From the NCBI GenBank assembly GCA_958299035.1, contig CATQJL010000112.1, forward strand, positions 61,239,823 to 61,303,822: 64,000 nt of DNA, in the 5' to 3' direction. A program made the translations under genes and the position numbers. Source of the stretch: Cylicocyclus nassatus (Eukaryota; Nematoda; Chromadorea; Rhabditida; Strongylidae). This document shows positions 1 through 14,000 of the stretch, piece after piece. How positions within the stretch are numbered: position 1 is the stretch's first letter; each line of letters begins with the position of its first letter. The notes below the pieces were generated by a model. The model had not been told where the DNA came from. It saw only the letters and a list, made by a program, of their open reading frames with translations, and ran no database searches.

Positions 1-2819
<2,819 letters not shown>

Positions 2820-2863
2820 TACCTATTCTACTATCTTCATCATTCTCAACTTTTAGAGCGCTT

Positions 2864-2932
2864 TGTAATCTGTGTCACCGCTGTGGATAATATGGAATTC
2901 GACTGAGAGTAAGTCCGATGACACAGATTACA
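2864..2932. repeat. Short inverted repeat (14-bp stem)
   Basis: TGTAATCTGTGTCA at 2864-2877 is repeated inverted at 2919-2932. It lies just beyond the alternative stop at 2819, in the large CHD1L intron, and could be a MITE remnant or a 3'-UTR stem-loop of a short isoform. Confidence 0.7.
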
Positions 2933-3146
2933 GCACTTTCCTGTAAAGGGATTCGAACCCCTTGCTTTAACCTACCGATCTGACCTTGTGATTTTTTCTG
3001 TTTTATGTTGCATGATCGTGTCGCCTGGAGTGAAAATATCTCCACTGCCTCAGAAGGTGTCATTACATAGATGTCCGTTAGCTTTTCCGGTGCTTTTATG
3101 ACATACCGCACGAATATGTTCATGATATTTGATTTCCGTCTGCCAT

Positions 3147-3287
3147 ACGAGAACTGGTCCTAAGTTTTTGTGGAAAAAAATGTTTGGAATTTGGAAACAG
3201 TATGTGATGACATGTTCCTATAAACGGAGCAAATATCAGCAAAATCGGGGAAATCTGTATCCGAGGACCAGTAGGACCAGTTCTCGT
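3147..3287. mobile_element. 141-bp MITE with 16-bp terminal inverted repeats
   Basis: ACGAGAACTGGTCCTA at 3147-3162 is matched exactly by its reverse complement at 3272-3287, with AT-rich non-coding sequence between. It sits in the large CHD1L intron. The superfamily is not clear because no convincing target duplication is visible. Confidence 0.7.
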
Positions 3288-3615
3288 TGATTAGAATTTG
3301 TGAATCTTGTGTATATGAATAAACAGCTAAAGTCAGCGTTGTGTCGTGTTTGTAGGTCTAGTAACTACCCCTTCAGAATACCTAGCACTGCTTGAACAGT
3401 TTTCTTATACCTTTGTTTGCAGCTCGCGTTAGCTTCTATTCATCTCTGACTACTCTACAAGCTTATGTCCTCATCCGATTTCTTTTTTATCTGTTAGGTG
3501 ATTCATTCCTTTAGACTATGCTTCTGAAAACCTGTTGTTGCCTTCAGTTGATGATCAGCGGAGTGTTGAGAGCGAAGTGGAGGTATGTTGTATTTTCTAA
3601 TACATTCATCTGTTA

Positions 3616-5085
3616 TTACGTTGTCCGGAAATTGATGCAGGTTTCTGCAAATGCAATTTTTCAAAAGGATCATTCTTCTGTGTATGTACATCTTTCGACC
3701 AATTTCGCATACTAAAAGAAGCCGCTCTTCATGCTCTCTCTTATGTGTATTACTTCTACGACCAACTTCAAATGTTCAAAATCTACAACCATCCGAAGAT
3801 GATGCTTTAAATTACTAAATTTACTCTTTGCACTGTTTTGGCTTGAACTTATTCGGCAGGAGAGGTATTTCCATGATAATATAGCTGAAGCAAGATATTG
3901 AATGAACCTACAAAATGGATAGTAGCGCTTCTTTTGAACGCTTGTGAGAGTAGAGAAACTGAGGCTTTAACATGAATAATTGTCGCGGCTACTCCATGGC
4001 GTTGAAAACTTTTCTAAAGAAACCAACCGTGAAGGACTCTCCTCGGGCTTGAAGAGTGAGGCCAGTGCCGTTAGATATCTTCTCATCAAAAAAATCAAAA
4101 TTATCAGAGATCGCAGCCGTAAAAGAAATATCGAAAAAATGGAAAATTTTGATTCCGCAAATTTTTCTTTTGCAGAGAATTTCTAAAAAATTTTTTGCAT
4201 AGCTATATATGTAGTACTGGTCTGTGGCTATAAGCTACAGAAGTTTCTGGCTGAATACCTATGTTCGGTAGGAGTTTACAATTTGCCAAGTATGACCTTG
4301 TCAAAAACATTTCTTTTTACTTTCTGGCTTTCAGTAATTTGCTTGTTGGAGCTACAGTTACATAAGAAAGTGGCGCAAATAGAAAAAGACTTGCTGATCA
4401 CAGTATTTTTTTCATTTCAAAATATACGGTTTTAACACGTTGACGACAGTGCCGCGCAATGATGCGCGGCAGGCAGTCTGTCCCTGTGGACGACGCCGCG
4501 CAATGGTGCGCGGCGGCCTTAATTTCAATACTATCTGTCCAATCCTCTCAGTTTTTGATCATATAATCAAATAGGCTCAGATATACTTCATGTATTAGCT
4601 CCGCCCCTTTTGCCAAACTCCGCCCACTCCTATGCCTCCCACAAGAGCCATTTTTGTTCATAAAAAGCATGGATGAGGCCGTAAATGTACGCAAAGAGCT
4701 CAAACAACTATCAGCCAGGCCCCGCACACCTTCAGGCAAGCTCCGCCACTAAGTGGCAAGCTCCGCCCCCTGAGTGTCAAGCCCCGCCCACTTTTCCAAA
4801 CTGCCGGAATTTGCACGAAATCATTGATTTTGGGTAATTTCCAGCATTTTTGAAAAGTGGGCGGGGCTTGCCAAAAGTGGGCGGAGCCGCCCCGCCCACC
4901 TGCATTTTTGTATCTCACGCATAGATGCATGCATACATACATGCAGCCAGCTGTGAAAGTGCCGGAAAACGGTTCGTCCACAGGGACAGACCTTCAAAAA
5001 ATGGCTCGTCTTCAACTTGTTAAAGGAGTTATGACGCTTTGAAGTGAGAATCTGCTAAACCTGCATTAATTTCCGGACAACCTAA
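3616..5085. mobile_element. Mariner-like non-autonomous element with TA target duplication
   Basis: The left end TTACGTTGTCCGGAAATTGA and right end TTAATTTCCGGACAACCTAA are inverted copies, and TA dinucleotides flank them at 3614-3615 and 5086-5087. TTAGGTTG-type ends with a TA duplication are typical of mariner elements. No transposase frame is visible; about 880 bp remain once the nested TTAA element (4436-5019) is removed. It occupies most of the intron between the ATPase/linker and macro exons of CHD1L. Confidence 0.75.
4436..5019. mobile_element. TTAA-flanked (piggyBac-type) MITE nested in the mariner-like element
   Basis: TTAA occurs at both borders (4432-4435 and 5020-5023). Ends are CACGTTGACGAC on the left and an imperfect inverted copy (GTCTTCAACTTG) on the right. 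Subterminal blocks pair too: GTCTGTCCCTGTGGACGA near 4477 with TCGTCCACAGGGACAGAC near 4974. Two CCGCGCAATGRTGCGCGG hairpins (near 4452 and 4496) and several copies of AAGTGGGCGG[AG]GC-type sequence fill it. No coding capacity. TTAA specificity is the piggyBac hallmark, but the assignment rests on that alone. Confidence 0.7.
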
Positions 5086-5686
5086 TAATATATATATATA
5101 TAGTTTTTGCGTTTGCGTTTTCCTTCGTTTTCATATAAGTTGATGGCGAAGAGCTTGAAAACACCCGGCATTAATAGTAGAGTGTTCTTTTCCGTTTAAC
5201 TACACTGTGTCAAGGGGGCACATTTCAGTTGTTGTAGTCTATGTCAGGCAGATTTGGGACCTCAGTTCCAACAGACTACTGCGCGGACTCCCTATTCTAG
5301 CCCTAGACCGACCGCGTCGAAATACCGCTTCTGCATGAAGAAATTTGCTTCAAAGGTTCCGACATAGGCTCCCTTCAATTCAATATTGTTCTAGAGCAGG
5401 AAAGCGCCAGGGTACCCCGCTGGTCATCGACAGCGTCGCTTCCGCCGTTTACCGGCACGAGTTCCTGCTGGTGGGGATGGGACTGGAATGGTGGCTATGT
5501 CGGACCTCTGAAGCGATTTTCTTGCTTCAGAAGCGGGGTTTGCAGCAGCAGTCGGGCTTGAATAAGAAGCTTCTTGCAGTAATCCGGTAAAAATGAGGTG
5601 CTACCAAATCTTCCCGGACACTGCCATAGGGACTGCTAGACTGTAGATATCTTCTACAGTCTCTACTAACTCATTTGTCACTTCAG

Positions 5687-7352
5687 GAGGTTGCACCACT
5701 GCATTTTGTCTACGGCGATGTTACAAGGCCTCAAAGAGCAAAAGATGACCATTCATCCTATCAAGTCATTGTTCACTGTGTTGACAACAGCGGTAGGTTT
5801 AAATCTGACCTTGACATAGCATGAATTTTCATTCTGATAAGGCTGGCAAAGGCAGATATCTGATTACCGAATATACAATCTGGCTGCACCTGTCGTTTCA
5901 GGTGTCTTTGGAAATCGAGGAATTTTTGGTGCATTGAGAGCAAAGGATCCATCGGTTGCTGACAGATACGAGTTGATCTCACGTATGGGAGATATGCATA
6001 TGGGTGATGCTCACTTAATAAGTGATGTAAAAGAATTGCGAGGTGAGTCAGAATGTTACGCAACATTGGTTTTTCTAAAGATTTTGTACAGATAGAGCAG
6101 ACAACAACGACGAACCGTCTACTTCTGCAGATCTCAAGGAAGCAGTTGTACTATGCGTGGTGCAAAGCAAGAAGCGAAGGGGTAGTTTTCATTGGAACTC
6201 AAACTAATGTTGATTGATTGGATGTTAGGCGAGATTCGACCTGCAATCTTGGAACAGTGTCTCATACGCATTGGAGAATATGCTCGTAACAATGATGCCA
6301 GTGTACACATGGCAAGAATAGGACATGGTACGCTACCTTTATATCCATGGTCTTTTCATATCCACTGAAAAAGCCTCCTTTATCTATCAACAATCTAACT
6401 TTTTTGATGGATAATTTGCAAGGTTTTGGTATTATGAGCTTTGGTTTGTTTTCGGAGGTCCCGTTGAGCTTATACATTTTGAGGAGCAGTTTTCGTGCAG
6501 TGTTTGTTTCCAAATGGTAGCATTTTAATAATCATTCCAGTCTTTCTCTAGGAACCTCCCTCAGCTGGTATAACGTGGAACGTCTCATCAAACAACACAT
6601 TAGTAATCTTGGAGTGCCTACGTATATTTACTACTTCGCCAGACCTCAGCGACAGCCATCGTCACCGTCACCTCCACCTCAGCAAACACCGTCTACCAGT
6701 AAGCTTTCATCACTGCAGGATTTTACTGAGTTTTTCTCATTTTAGAAAAGCGACCGAAATCATCTCCAGCAGGACCAAGTAAGCGAGCAAAAACGGAGAC
6801 TGATTTTGGCGATGATGTTATTGTCGATGAGGAAATGGAAAGTGAAGAGAATATGTCTCCAATCCAAGAAAAGCAGGCGATTACATCGAAACGAAAGACT
6901 AGAAGTGATCAGGCAGAAAAGGATCCCGCAGATGTTCATATCCAAGAGGAAGATAAGGATGACCAAGAAGAGAAGCCAGTTCCAACAAATGAGTTGAAGC
7001 TGTCGCCACGCAAGCTGAGAAGAAGGACAAAAGCAAAAAAGGATTCCGGCGATGTCACCAAGGATGTCATAGAAGATGACGAAGAAGAGTCATCAGATAG
7101 CGAACCTGTTTCTAGTAGCGAAAGTGAGCATGACTGGAGTGAGGAGGATGAAGAGGTCGAAGAAGAGGACGAAGGTGTGAAACGTGATTGTATGTTAATT
7201 AATAGATTGACTCGTGTTCAGACTTGAGTGAAGATGATGTCAGCTCATCCGATGAGGAGGTCGAAGAGGATGAAGAGCCTGATGACTTGGAGGATACTCC
7301 CAAACCCCGCCGTCAACAACGCAGTGTGAGCAAACCAACCCGTCAAAAGTAA
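5687..7352 (+). CDS. CHD1L: CHD1L macro domain and acidic tail exons
   Basis: These exons continue the remodeler: 5687-5792, 5902-6042, 6092-6181, 6229-6327, 6552-6698, 6746-7189 and 7222-7352. The first five encode a macro domain with ALC1 landmarks: PLHFVYGDVT, VIVHCVDNSG, FGNRGIFGALRAKDP, RYELISRMGDMHMGDAHLI, SVHMARIGHG, LSWYNVERLIKQHI and GVPTYIYYF. In ALC1 this domain packs against the ATPase to auto-inhibit it until PAR chains bind. The next exon is a long Lys/Glu/Asp/Ser tail (about 190 residues) with a basic NLS-like KKRPKSSPAGPSKRAK stretch. The intron 7190-7221 is only 32 bp. The last exon can end at TAA 7350-7352 or splice onward to the BRCT exons from a GT after 7323. The macro domain identification is secure; the tail is lineage-specific. 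Confidence 0.92.
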
Positions 7353-7397
7353 GATTTTTTGAACCAGATCTACATTTTTCATCTTTTGCTAATAATA

Positions 7398-8317
7398 TTA
7401 GGTTGTAAAGAAAGTTCCCGGGCACTTGCGAAAATTTTTTTCAAATCGCTATAACTTCAAGCAGATTGATTCTTTTTCGAAGCTACAAACTTCGTTGCAA
7501 AGACAATTTTGTCCACAACATATGTTTATCTTGCCTGGCTTCTCAGCACCGCACTGCGATCCATTAGCATGCGCAGAAGGGAAAAAGGTCGTCGCGAAAA
7601 GTGGCCTATTTGTGCAGGATTATCTACGGCACGATGAGAGCTGGAGAGCACAGATGTTGTAGTTATGTAGAGTTCCGCTGGGGCTGTTATGGGGACCATT
7701 CATGTTTTTGAAGGACCACCTGCACAAAAATCTTCCCCAGAAAGTTTGAAAAATCGACCATTTTTTGCCTCTAAAAATGCACCTTTTTTCGAGTAAGTGA
7801 ATATGAAGTCTTGTCGTTCCGCATAAAGTGGACCAAATCTTTGACTACTGCGAACATTGTTGGTATAATGCCTTACACATCTTTTGGATCCATCATCCAG
7901 GCGTGACGATTCCCGCAGAAGCGACGCCAGCGGCGAAAAGAGTTGCAGTCAGAAGCAAGTTTGACAGCTTGTAACTTCTGAGCGCAAATCGCAAAACTCG
8001 AGTGCAGCTGCGGGTTAGAACTTAACAGTTCCTCAATCAGATTAATCATGATTTGGACGTAATTCTTTGAACTGCACAGAAAAATGGGCGCAGGAAGAAA
8101 AATTGCGAAATTTTCGTGGTTGGAATGATTTCTCTTTTTGATGTGCAGATCGAACACGTCTTGGCATCGATAAAAGTTAGACGGCGGATTGAAAACTCCA
8201 AGCTTCCCTCTACTGAACAGTATGAAAAACTTGGTGTCAAAGTCCGACCGAGCGCCGAAAAAATGCGAGTGAAAATGAATTTTCCAAAAGTGCCCGGGAA
8301 CTTTCTTTACAACCTAA
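7398..8317. mobile_element. Mariner-like MITE (920 bp) in a CHD1L intron
   Basis: A 30-bp inverted repeat begins TTAGGTTGTAAAGAAAGTTC at 7398 and ends GAACTTTCTTTACAACCTAA at 8317. TA dinucleotides flank it (7396-7397, 8318-8319). Open frames inside are short and resemble no transposase. It separates the acidic-tail exon from the BRCT exons. Confidence 0.85.
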
Positions 8318-8578
8318 TACTTCTCCTGAATGGCTACCAGTGCGTATTTCAATATTCCACTTTTACTTTTTTTTAGTTATTTTCTCTATCTTCACTCTTT
8401 ATCTCGAATGCAAGTTTAGAATCAACGTTGTTAGGAAGCAATTGGTTCCTATTTGTTCAGAAGTGAAGAAAAAATACGTTTCTTCATTATGATTGCAACA
8501 TTTGAGGAAGTTTTTTTGAGTCGATACATCACTAGACGCCTCTATGGACGCTGATTCCAAACTTGCTTTCATTTTCAG

Positions 8579-9382
8579 CGGAAAAACTTCGAAAAAAAGT
8601 TAAGAGCGTGGAAAATCCAAACTTGTCAGCCTTTAAGTGGCATAAAATCGAGGACAAGCTGGTAAAACCAAAAGAGAGTAATCAATTTTGTACCAAGTAT
8701 GTTGATTACAAGGAATGCAGCCATTGGAAATTTACATAGGTGTTTCTGTAGAGGTTTTCGTCAATTTTATGCCACTGAAAGCTGGATAATTTTGGGTCTT
8801 CAAACGCTCATGACTCTTTCGGAGAAAAAGTTACACAAAAAAGGATATCAGATTTGGAATCGCCGTTCAGTGCTCTGTAGTGATATAGCTGTCATGTGGG
8901 AAGGCCATTCCAATTAAAAAGGCTTCCCCTAGGCTTCTTAGCTCAGTTTGGTATGGAAACCTTCTGTTTCAGGACCTCTGTTACGGAGTCCAGTGAGCGC
9001 AACATAGACAGCCCAAGAGGCGGTTACCGTACACCCGACAATGCAGCTTTGTTCACCAATGTGGCTATCTCCCTTTATGGTCTTGAGAAGGATACTATTG
9101 ACAAGCTATCGTAGGCGTTTACAAGCCATAACTTTGATTTTGATCTGCAAAGATATTTTTAGGGACATCATTGTAAAGGGAGAGGGTTATCCAATAACTG
9201 AAGAGAATGAGCTCAAAGACGCTACCCACGCAGTGGTCAGCCCTGAAATGGCAGCCGATGCAAGGAAATTCGAGGAGTTCCGTGATCGCTTTGATTTAAA
9301 TTGCGATTTTGTCAAAGAAAATTGGATCACTGACAGCTTCAATGCTGGAAAAAAGCTGGATCCCGTATTTTACGAGTTATAG
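8579..9382 (+). CDS. BRCT domain exons, probably the C-terminus of the CHD1L gene
   Basis: Three exons stay open when joined: 8579-8696 (donor GTATGT), 8973-9110 and 9163-9382 (stop TAG). They encode a Lys-rich lead-in (EKLRKKVKSVENPNLSAFKW) and then a BRCT-like fold: FTNVAISLYGLEKDTIDKL, KDATHAVVS, and the hallmark Trp in CDFVKENWITDSFNAGKKL, ending VFYEL. BRCT domains bind phosphopeptides, DNA ends or PAR, and occur in XRCC1, LIG3 and PARP1. No plus-strand upstream exon other than those of CHD1L is visible, and no start codon opens the first exon. I therefore infer that this is the 3' end of the same gene, joined by a phase-1 donor after 7323. A separate gene with a missed first exon remains possible. 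Confidence 0.62.
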
Positions 9383-11035
9383 ATCTCTGTACATTACTTG
9401 TGAATACATTAATTTTTTTGTTAAAATCATCGCGTCATTTTCCATGATATCAACTCGGGAATTTTTTGCATCTTCATCTCATTAATACAAATTTTTGTAA
9501 ATACTTGCATTGTGGGCTAAGTCATAATCAAAAGATTGCCAGCTCTCGAAAAATCATTCGTTGATGCTTGCTTGGATATATCGCATTAATTTCATCTCCA
9601 CATTAATTAAAGGCGGAGACATTCGGTGATTTGTAATATCTTGGGTCATGCTATTCTATTCTCAGTATTACATCATTACACTTTCGCACTATCAATGAAA
9701 ATTATGAACATAGTTTAGCTTACCCTATCCACAAGATCATTGAGAAAGTTCTGTAAATGGATGAAAATTCACAGCTGACTATCTATTAGTGGACGAAAAA
9801 ATTAGGCAACTGGTCTGCTTTCCTTTCACGAAAGACGATTAAGCCAACTTTCTATTATCTAATAGGCGACGTTAGAAGATTTGAATACTCGGGTTTTCTT
9901 CTCGAAAACTTGCAGAGTCGGAGTGGACACTTGAATTTACGTAAGCTCATTTGCAAATCAGAAATGGAAGCTCCATGCTTCAGGAGATTATTAGTAAAGA
10001 TTCCGCTTTCAAAGCAGAATTTAAAGTAATACAAGGGTCTCACCGATAATTTTGGCGTCTAGTCTGCGCTCAAAATGGATTCGGGACAAAACTCATGCAC
10101 AAGCTAGTAAACAATTGCTGCTTTGTGCTTCTTTTTTCATTTTCTATTTGTTCGTGATATTCTGCAAATGGCTTGAATAAGGGTTTGAGCACTCATTCAG
10201 CCCATTTACACGATATTACTCCGCTCCCAAAGCAGCCCAAACCTATTTACAGGTCCCGCCACGTGGCAAAAAGGGGTGGCGGTCAAGAATAACGATAGCT
10301 CTGCCAGCCGCTACCTGCCACCTGCTCGCGCGCGCAGAACAGCCCGCCCTCACTCATTCATGAAGTTGAGAGAAATTATTCAGGCTTCAGTACTCTTCAT
10401 TGAAGTTCGTTTTCTACAACGACCAAAGAAGCTTACGTATTTCACATGCTAAATTGAGCCCAAAACGTTTCTATCGCATGTTTATGGCGATGTGATTGCC
10501 GATTATTTCCATCTTTAAAAAATAGCAGAAGCCTTAACATAAAGCATTTTTGAAGAAAAACAAAGTTTTGGGCATTTACTCCCGCACCCGGGCACTCAGG
10601 GTGCCACTATTGCCACCTATCGTTATTCTTGACATATACCCGGCAAAAAGCATAGTTTAATTACAGCACATCACATAACAAATCAAAAGAGATATTTACC
10701 TGCGAACAATGACGTACATACATGACATCAACGACAAACGCAGAAATATTTCAGAGCGTCTAGCGCTTCATAGATAACAAATGTTCTAAATGCATACCCG
10801 TCTGTCAAATATTAATCACATTGACTGTACTATGACTAGAATAATTAGCGCTACCAGTGATCGTTGACAAAATTATTGTCAACTATCGTCCGCGCTGTGC
10901 TATTTTGATGGCTGCAGCCAACCTTAACTTGTACAAACTGACTACTTGCAAATACAACGCTTGCTAGAGCTTATATTTTTTCTGACTTTTGCCAGTTCTG
11001 TTGCGCGTGCAAATCCGACATCTTAGCGATGGAAT
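9383..11035. other. Convergent intergenic region between CHD1L and MED12
   Basis: AT-rich sequence holding the 3' UTRs of two convergent genes. The only structure seen is an inverted pair, TCAAGAATAACGATAG (10283-10298) and its reverse complement (10617-10632), bracketing about 320 bp with CCACGTGG- and GCGCGCGC-type sequence, probably a decayed palindromic MITE. No exon-like open frame on either strand. Confidence 0.6.
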
Positions 11036-14000
11036 CTATCTCATCTGATGAGGCATTTGCAGAACGCTCACTGAAGAATCAGCAGTCCCCATTGGCTGCT
11101 GTCCCTCACAGGGGACCTGTAAGCCTACATAACCCTGGGCACTCATCTGTCCTTCGCCGGCGATCGAACTGCTCCTGCCGGCATATGATTGCAAGTGATC
11201 GTGGTACTGCACGGGGCCAGCTGTCAGTGTTAGTTGATGTGATGCACCAGCGTGAAGCTGCTGGGGAACGAATGTGCCTAAAAACATTCAAGTGTCTTAT
11301 AATTTGTCTATGTTGGAACTTTCAGCATTCGAGGGATTCCCAACCTGCTAGCCGAATTGCTTCCAGACGCTTTTTATTGATACGTTCCTGAAGCTTCGTT
11401 TTCGTGTGACTCTTCACTCCATCCATCCTTACCTAAAGACTTTTATCAATTGCAGCATAACTGCAAGCAGATGGCTTTCTGAACTGATAGTGAGAACTAT
11501 ATATATGAAGCAGAAAAGCGACCGTATAGAAAAAATTGCGAATTCGTTCAAAGAGCACAAAAATGCACCAGTACTACCTGAAAGCTGCTATCACTCAGCA
11601 GTATAGCAGCACTACTAAGGTAACGCGCTGCTGTTATTGTGCCCATGTGTTGCAGAAAATAAATTTCTAGACAAACTGGGAGGCACTGAACTGATGCAAA
11701 AGATTTTTGATTATGCCTGCTCTAACTCTATACTTCACCATGACAGGTTTCGGAAGAACAATACAATAGGTAACTAGCAAATAACATGCATCGCTCACGC
11801 TTTTCGAAATTCCTGCACTTATCAGCCTGGCACTTCTGCGGTCACGTTTGCCAAGTCCAGTAGTTCCTGCAAGCGCAACCGGATTCGATGGTGTTGCTGA
11901 AAATCCTTTAAGTGTATCCAAGAGAAAAATATCTACCAGTAACATAGACAAAAACTTACAGCTGCATTCTTGGAGTGATGTGGCCTCATGTGTCAGTACA
12001 ACATTTTCTGCAAGAGTCTTGCGGAGCGTACCCTTCGATATGGTCGTTTCCTTTATATGAGACTCATTAACACACAGAAATGACATTGCAAGAATATTGC
12101 ATACTTCGCTCCCTGCTGTAGCTGCTTCAGTAGCAATGCTCGTATGCGCTCTGTCGGATGCGCAAGTCTGAAAGAACCGATTAAGAAAAACTATAAATTT
12201 AAAACGAGTGTTGTTGCGTTTAACGAGAAAAAGGAAGTATAGTTGAGGAAAGTGTGGCTAGATCACAGAACATGTACCATTAGATTCAAGTGAAAAAGAA
12301 GCTTAATGAGAATGTCAAAAGAAAAACTGACCGTTTATAAATTTTGACAGGGAACTGAAGTCACTGTTCTACTCAAAAAAAAAAGATAACAGGACCACTC
12401 ACGCCAGAAGGATTTACGCCCGAGTCCGATAGTGGAGCTTCGTTGCTTGCATCTTGATCAGCAGCTGACAAGAAACAATCATTTGCTTCGGTGATAACCT
12501 AACATGAGAGTATAAATCAAATGAAGCAAAATTAATATTCAGAGAAGGAAAACTTACATTAGATCTCGGATAATCCAACTGATGTTTGTGTATCAGAAGT
12601 CTTGCAACCCATTTCTGAATTGGACATGGGGTACGATCGACCCTTGTAGCCTGCAAAGCGAAAAGTAGTTCCGTAGGGAAGCAAGAGTCATCTTAGGCAG
12701 GTCACCTGAAACCAGCTCCTCCACTTGCAGCCGTCCTTGATGCTTTGTCCAATGAACTCATAGCTCGACATCCTCATCTTTTCGCTGACACGCAAACCGG
12801 AGCGGTAAAAAGGTGATAATGCGCAGGAAAGACGCGCTGCTCCCTGAATAGGGCGAGTTGGGCAACTGCCTTAATACAGGTGTTAGAGTAACAAAGGTTA
12901 GAACAAAATGACGAGGAGGGAAGCAGAACAAAAAGAAGCTTACCGAGGCAGCTGTACATGGTGACATAACGTAGACGGATATCTTCTTTTTCGGTAGAGG
13001 CAAAAAGAGAAGCAAATTGCGTGACTCAGGAGGCACTTTCTTACCAGCGATTTCTTTCTAAAGCATGGAAACCCTGGTTAGGTGAACGATGGCCAAGGGC
13101 TACAACTAACTTTTAGTTTCTTCACTATTCTCGAATAGTACGGCCAGCGAAATTTTAGTTCACTTCCTTCTTTTGACTGTTGGACTATGGTCAAGGGATG
13201 CGTCAGTGTCCACAGCATCAGAGTCGATAACATGTCATAACAGGAATTGTACAATATTCTGGAGTGAAAAGTTATACCGACACACAAAATCTGGACATTA
13301 TACTACTAGAGATAGTGGTAGAAAGCCATCCTATATGCATCGAAAAACTACTTCTAAATTTTAAGTGTATTGTGGGGCGATTGGGACTCCTACTATATGA
13401 TAATTCTCTTGAAGTTCGCAACCAACAAGATGATTGCCCTTAAACAGGGGGTCTACAATCAATCTGAGATGTCTTTATACCACCTTATCAAAATACGTTG
13501 GATTAAGGAGATTTGAAAGGTATGTAAGATTAGATCACCTTTCTCTGTCGGGTGATATTATCCCGTAAAACATCATTTGGAAGAATAGATGGGACCATGC
13601 TACACAATGTTGAGGTTGACAGATCTGAAAGTACTTTGAACTAGAGAGTCGAAAAATAAATATCATACCTACCTGTTCAAACATACGGCCTATCAACGAT
13701 AGCTGAAGAAGCAAATTTTCACGTTCGGCTGCGAACTTTTCCGTAAGCAGCACAGCTGAGTCCTGCAACAAGTTGGTCATTTTTGAAAAATACTGAACTC
13801 CATTACCTCTTTGATCCTGTTTGTAAAACCAACGAGCTGTCTGTATATCAATGAAACCAGGAGATCTTTGTTGGGTTGGGAGCTTTCGAGCTTCATACAT
13901 GTGAGAACCAGATTCAAAAAGGGTTCTTGGGATAGCAACCATGAGCTGCAACGACAATGATTCCATAATCAACCACTGATAAACGCTTTCGATCAAACCT

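Noticed and set aside
2940..3000. tRNA-like GGTTCGAATCCC on the minus strand near 2950
   Set aside because: B-box-like word only; no A box, anticodon arm or acceptor stem could be built.
4700..5015. Overlapping minus-strand frames rich in Gly/Arg/Cys
   Set aside because: Lie wholly within the TTAA-flanked MITE and mirror its inverted repeats.
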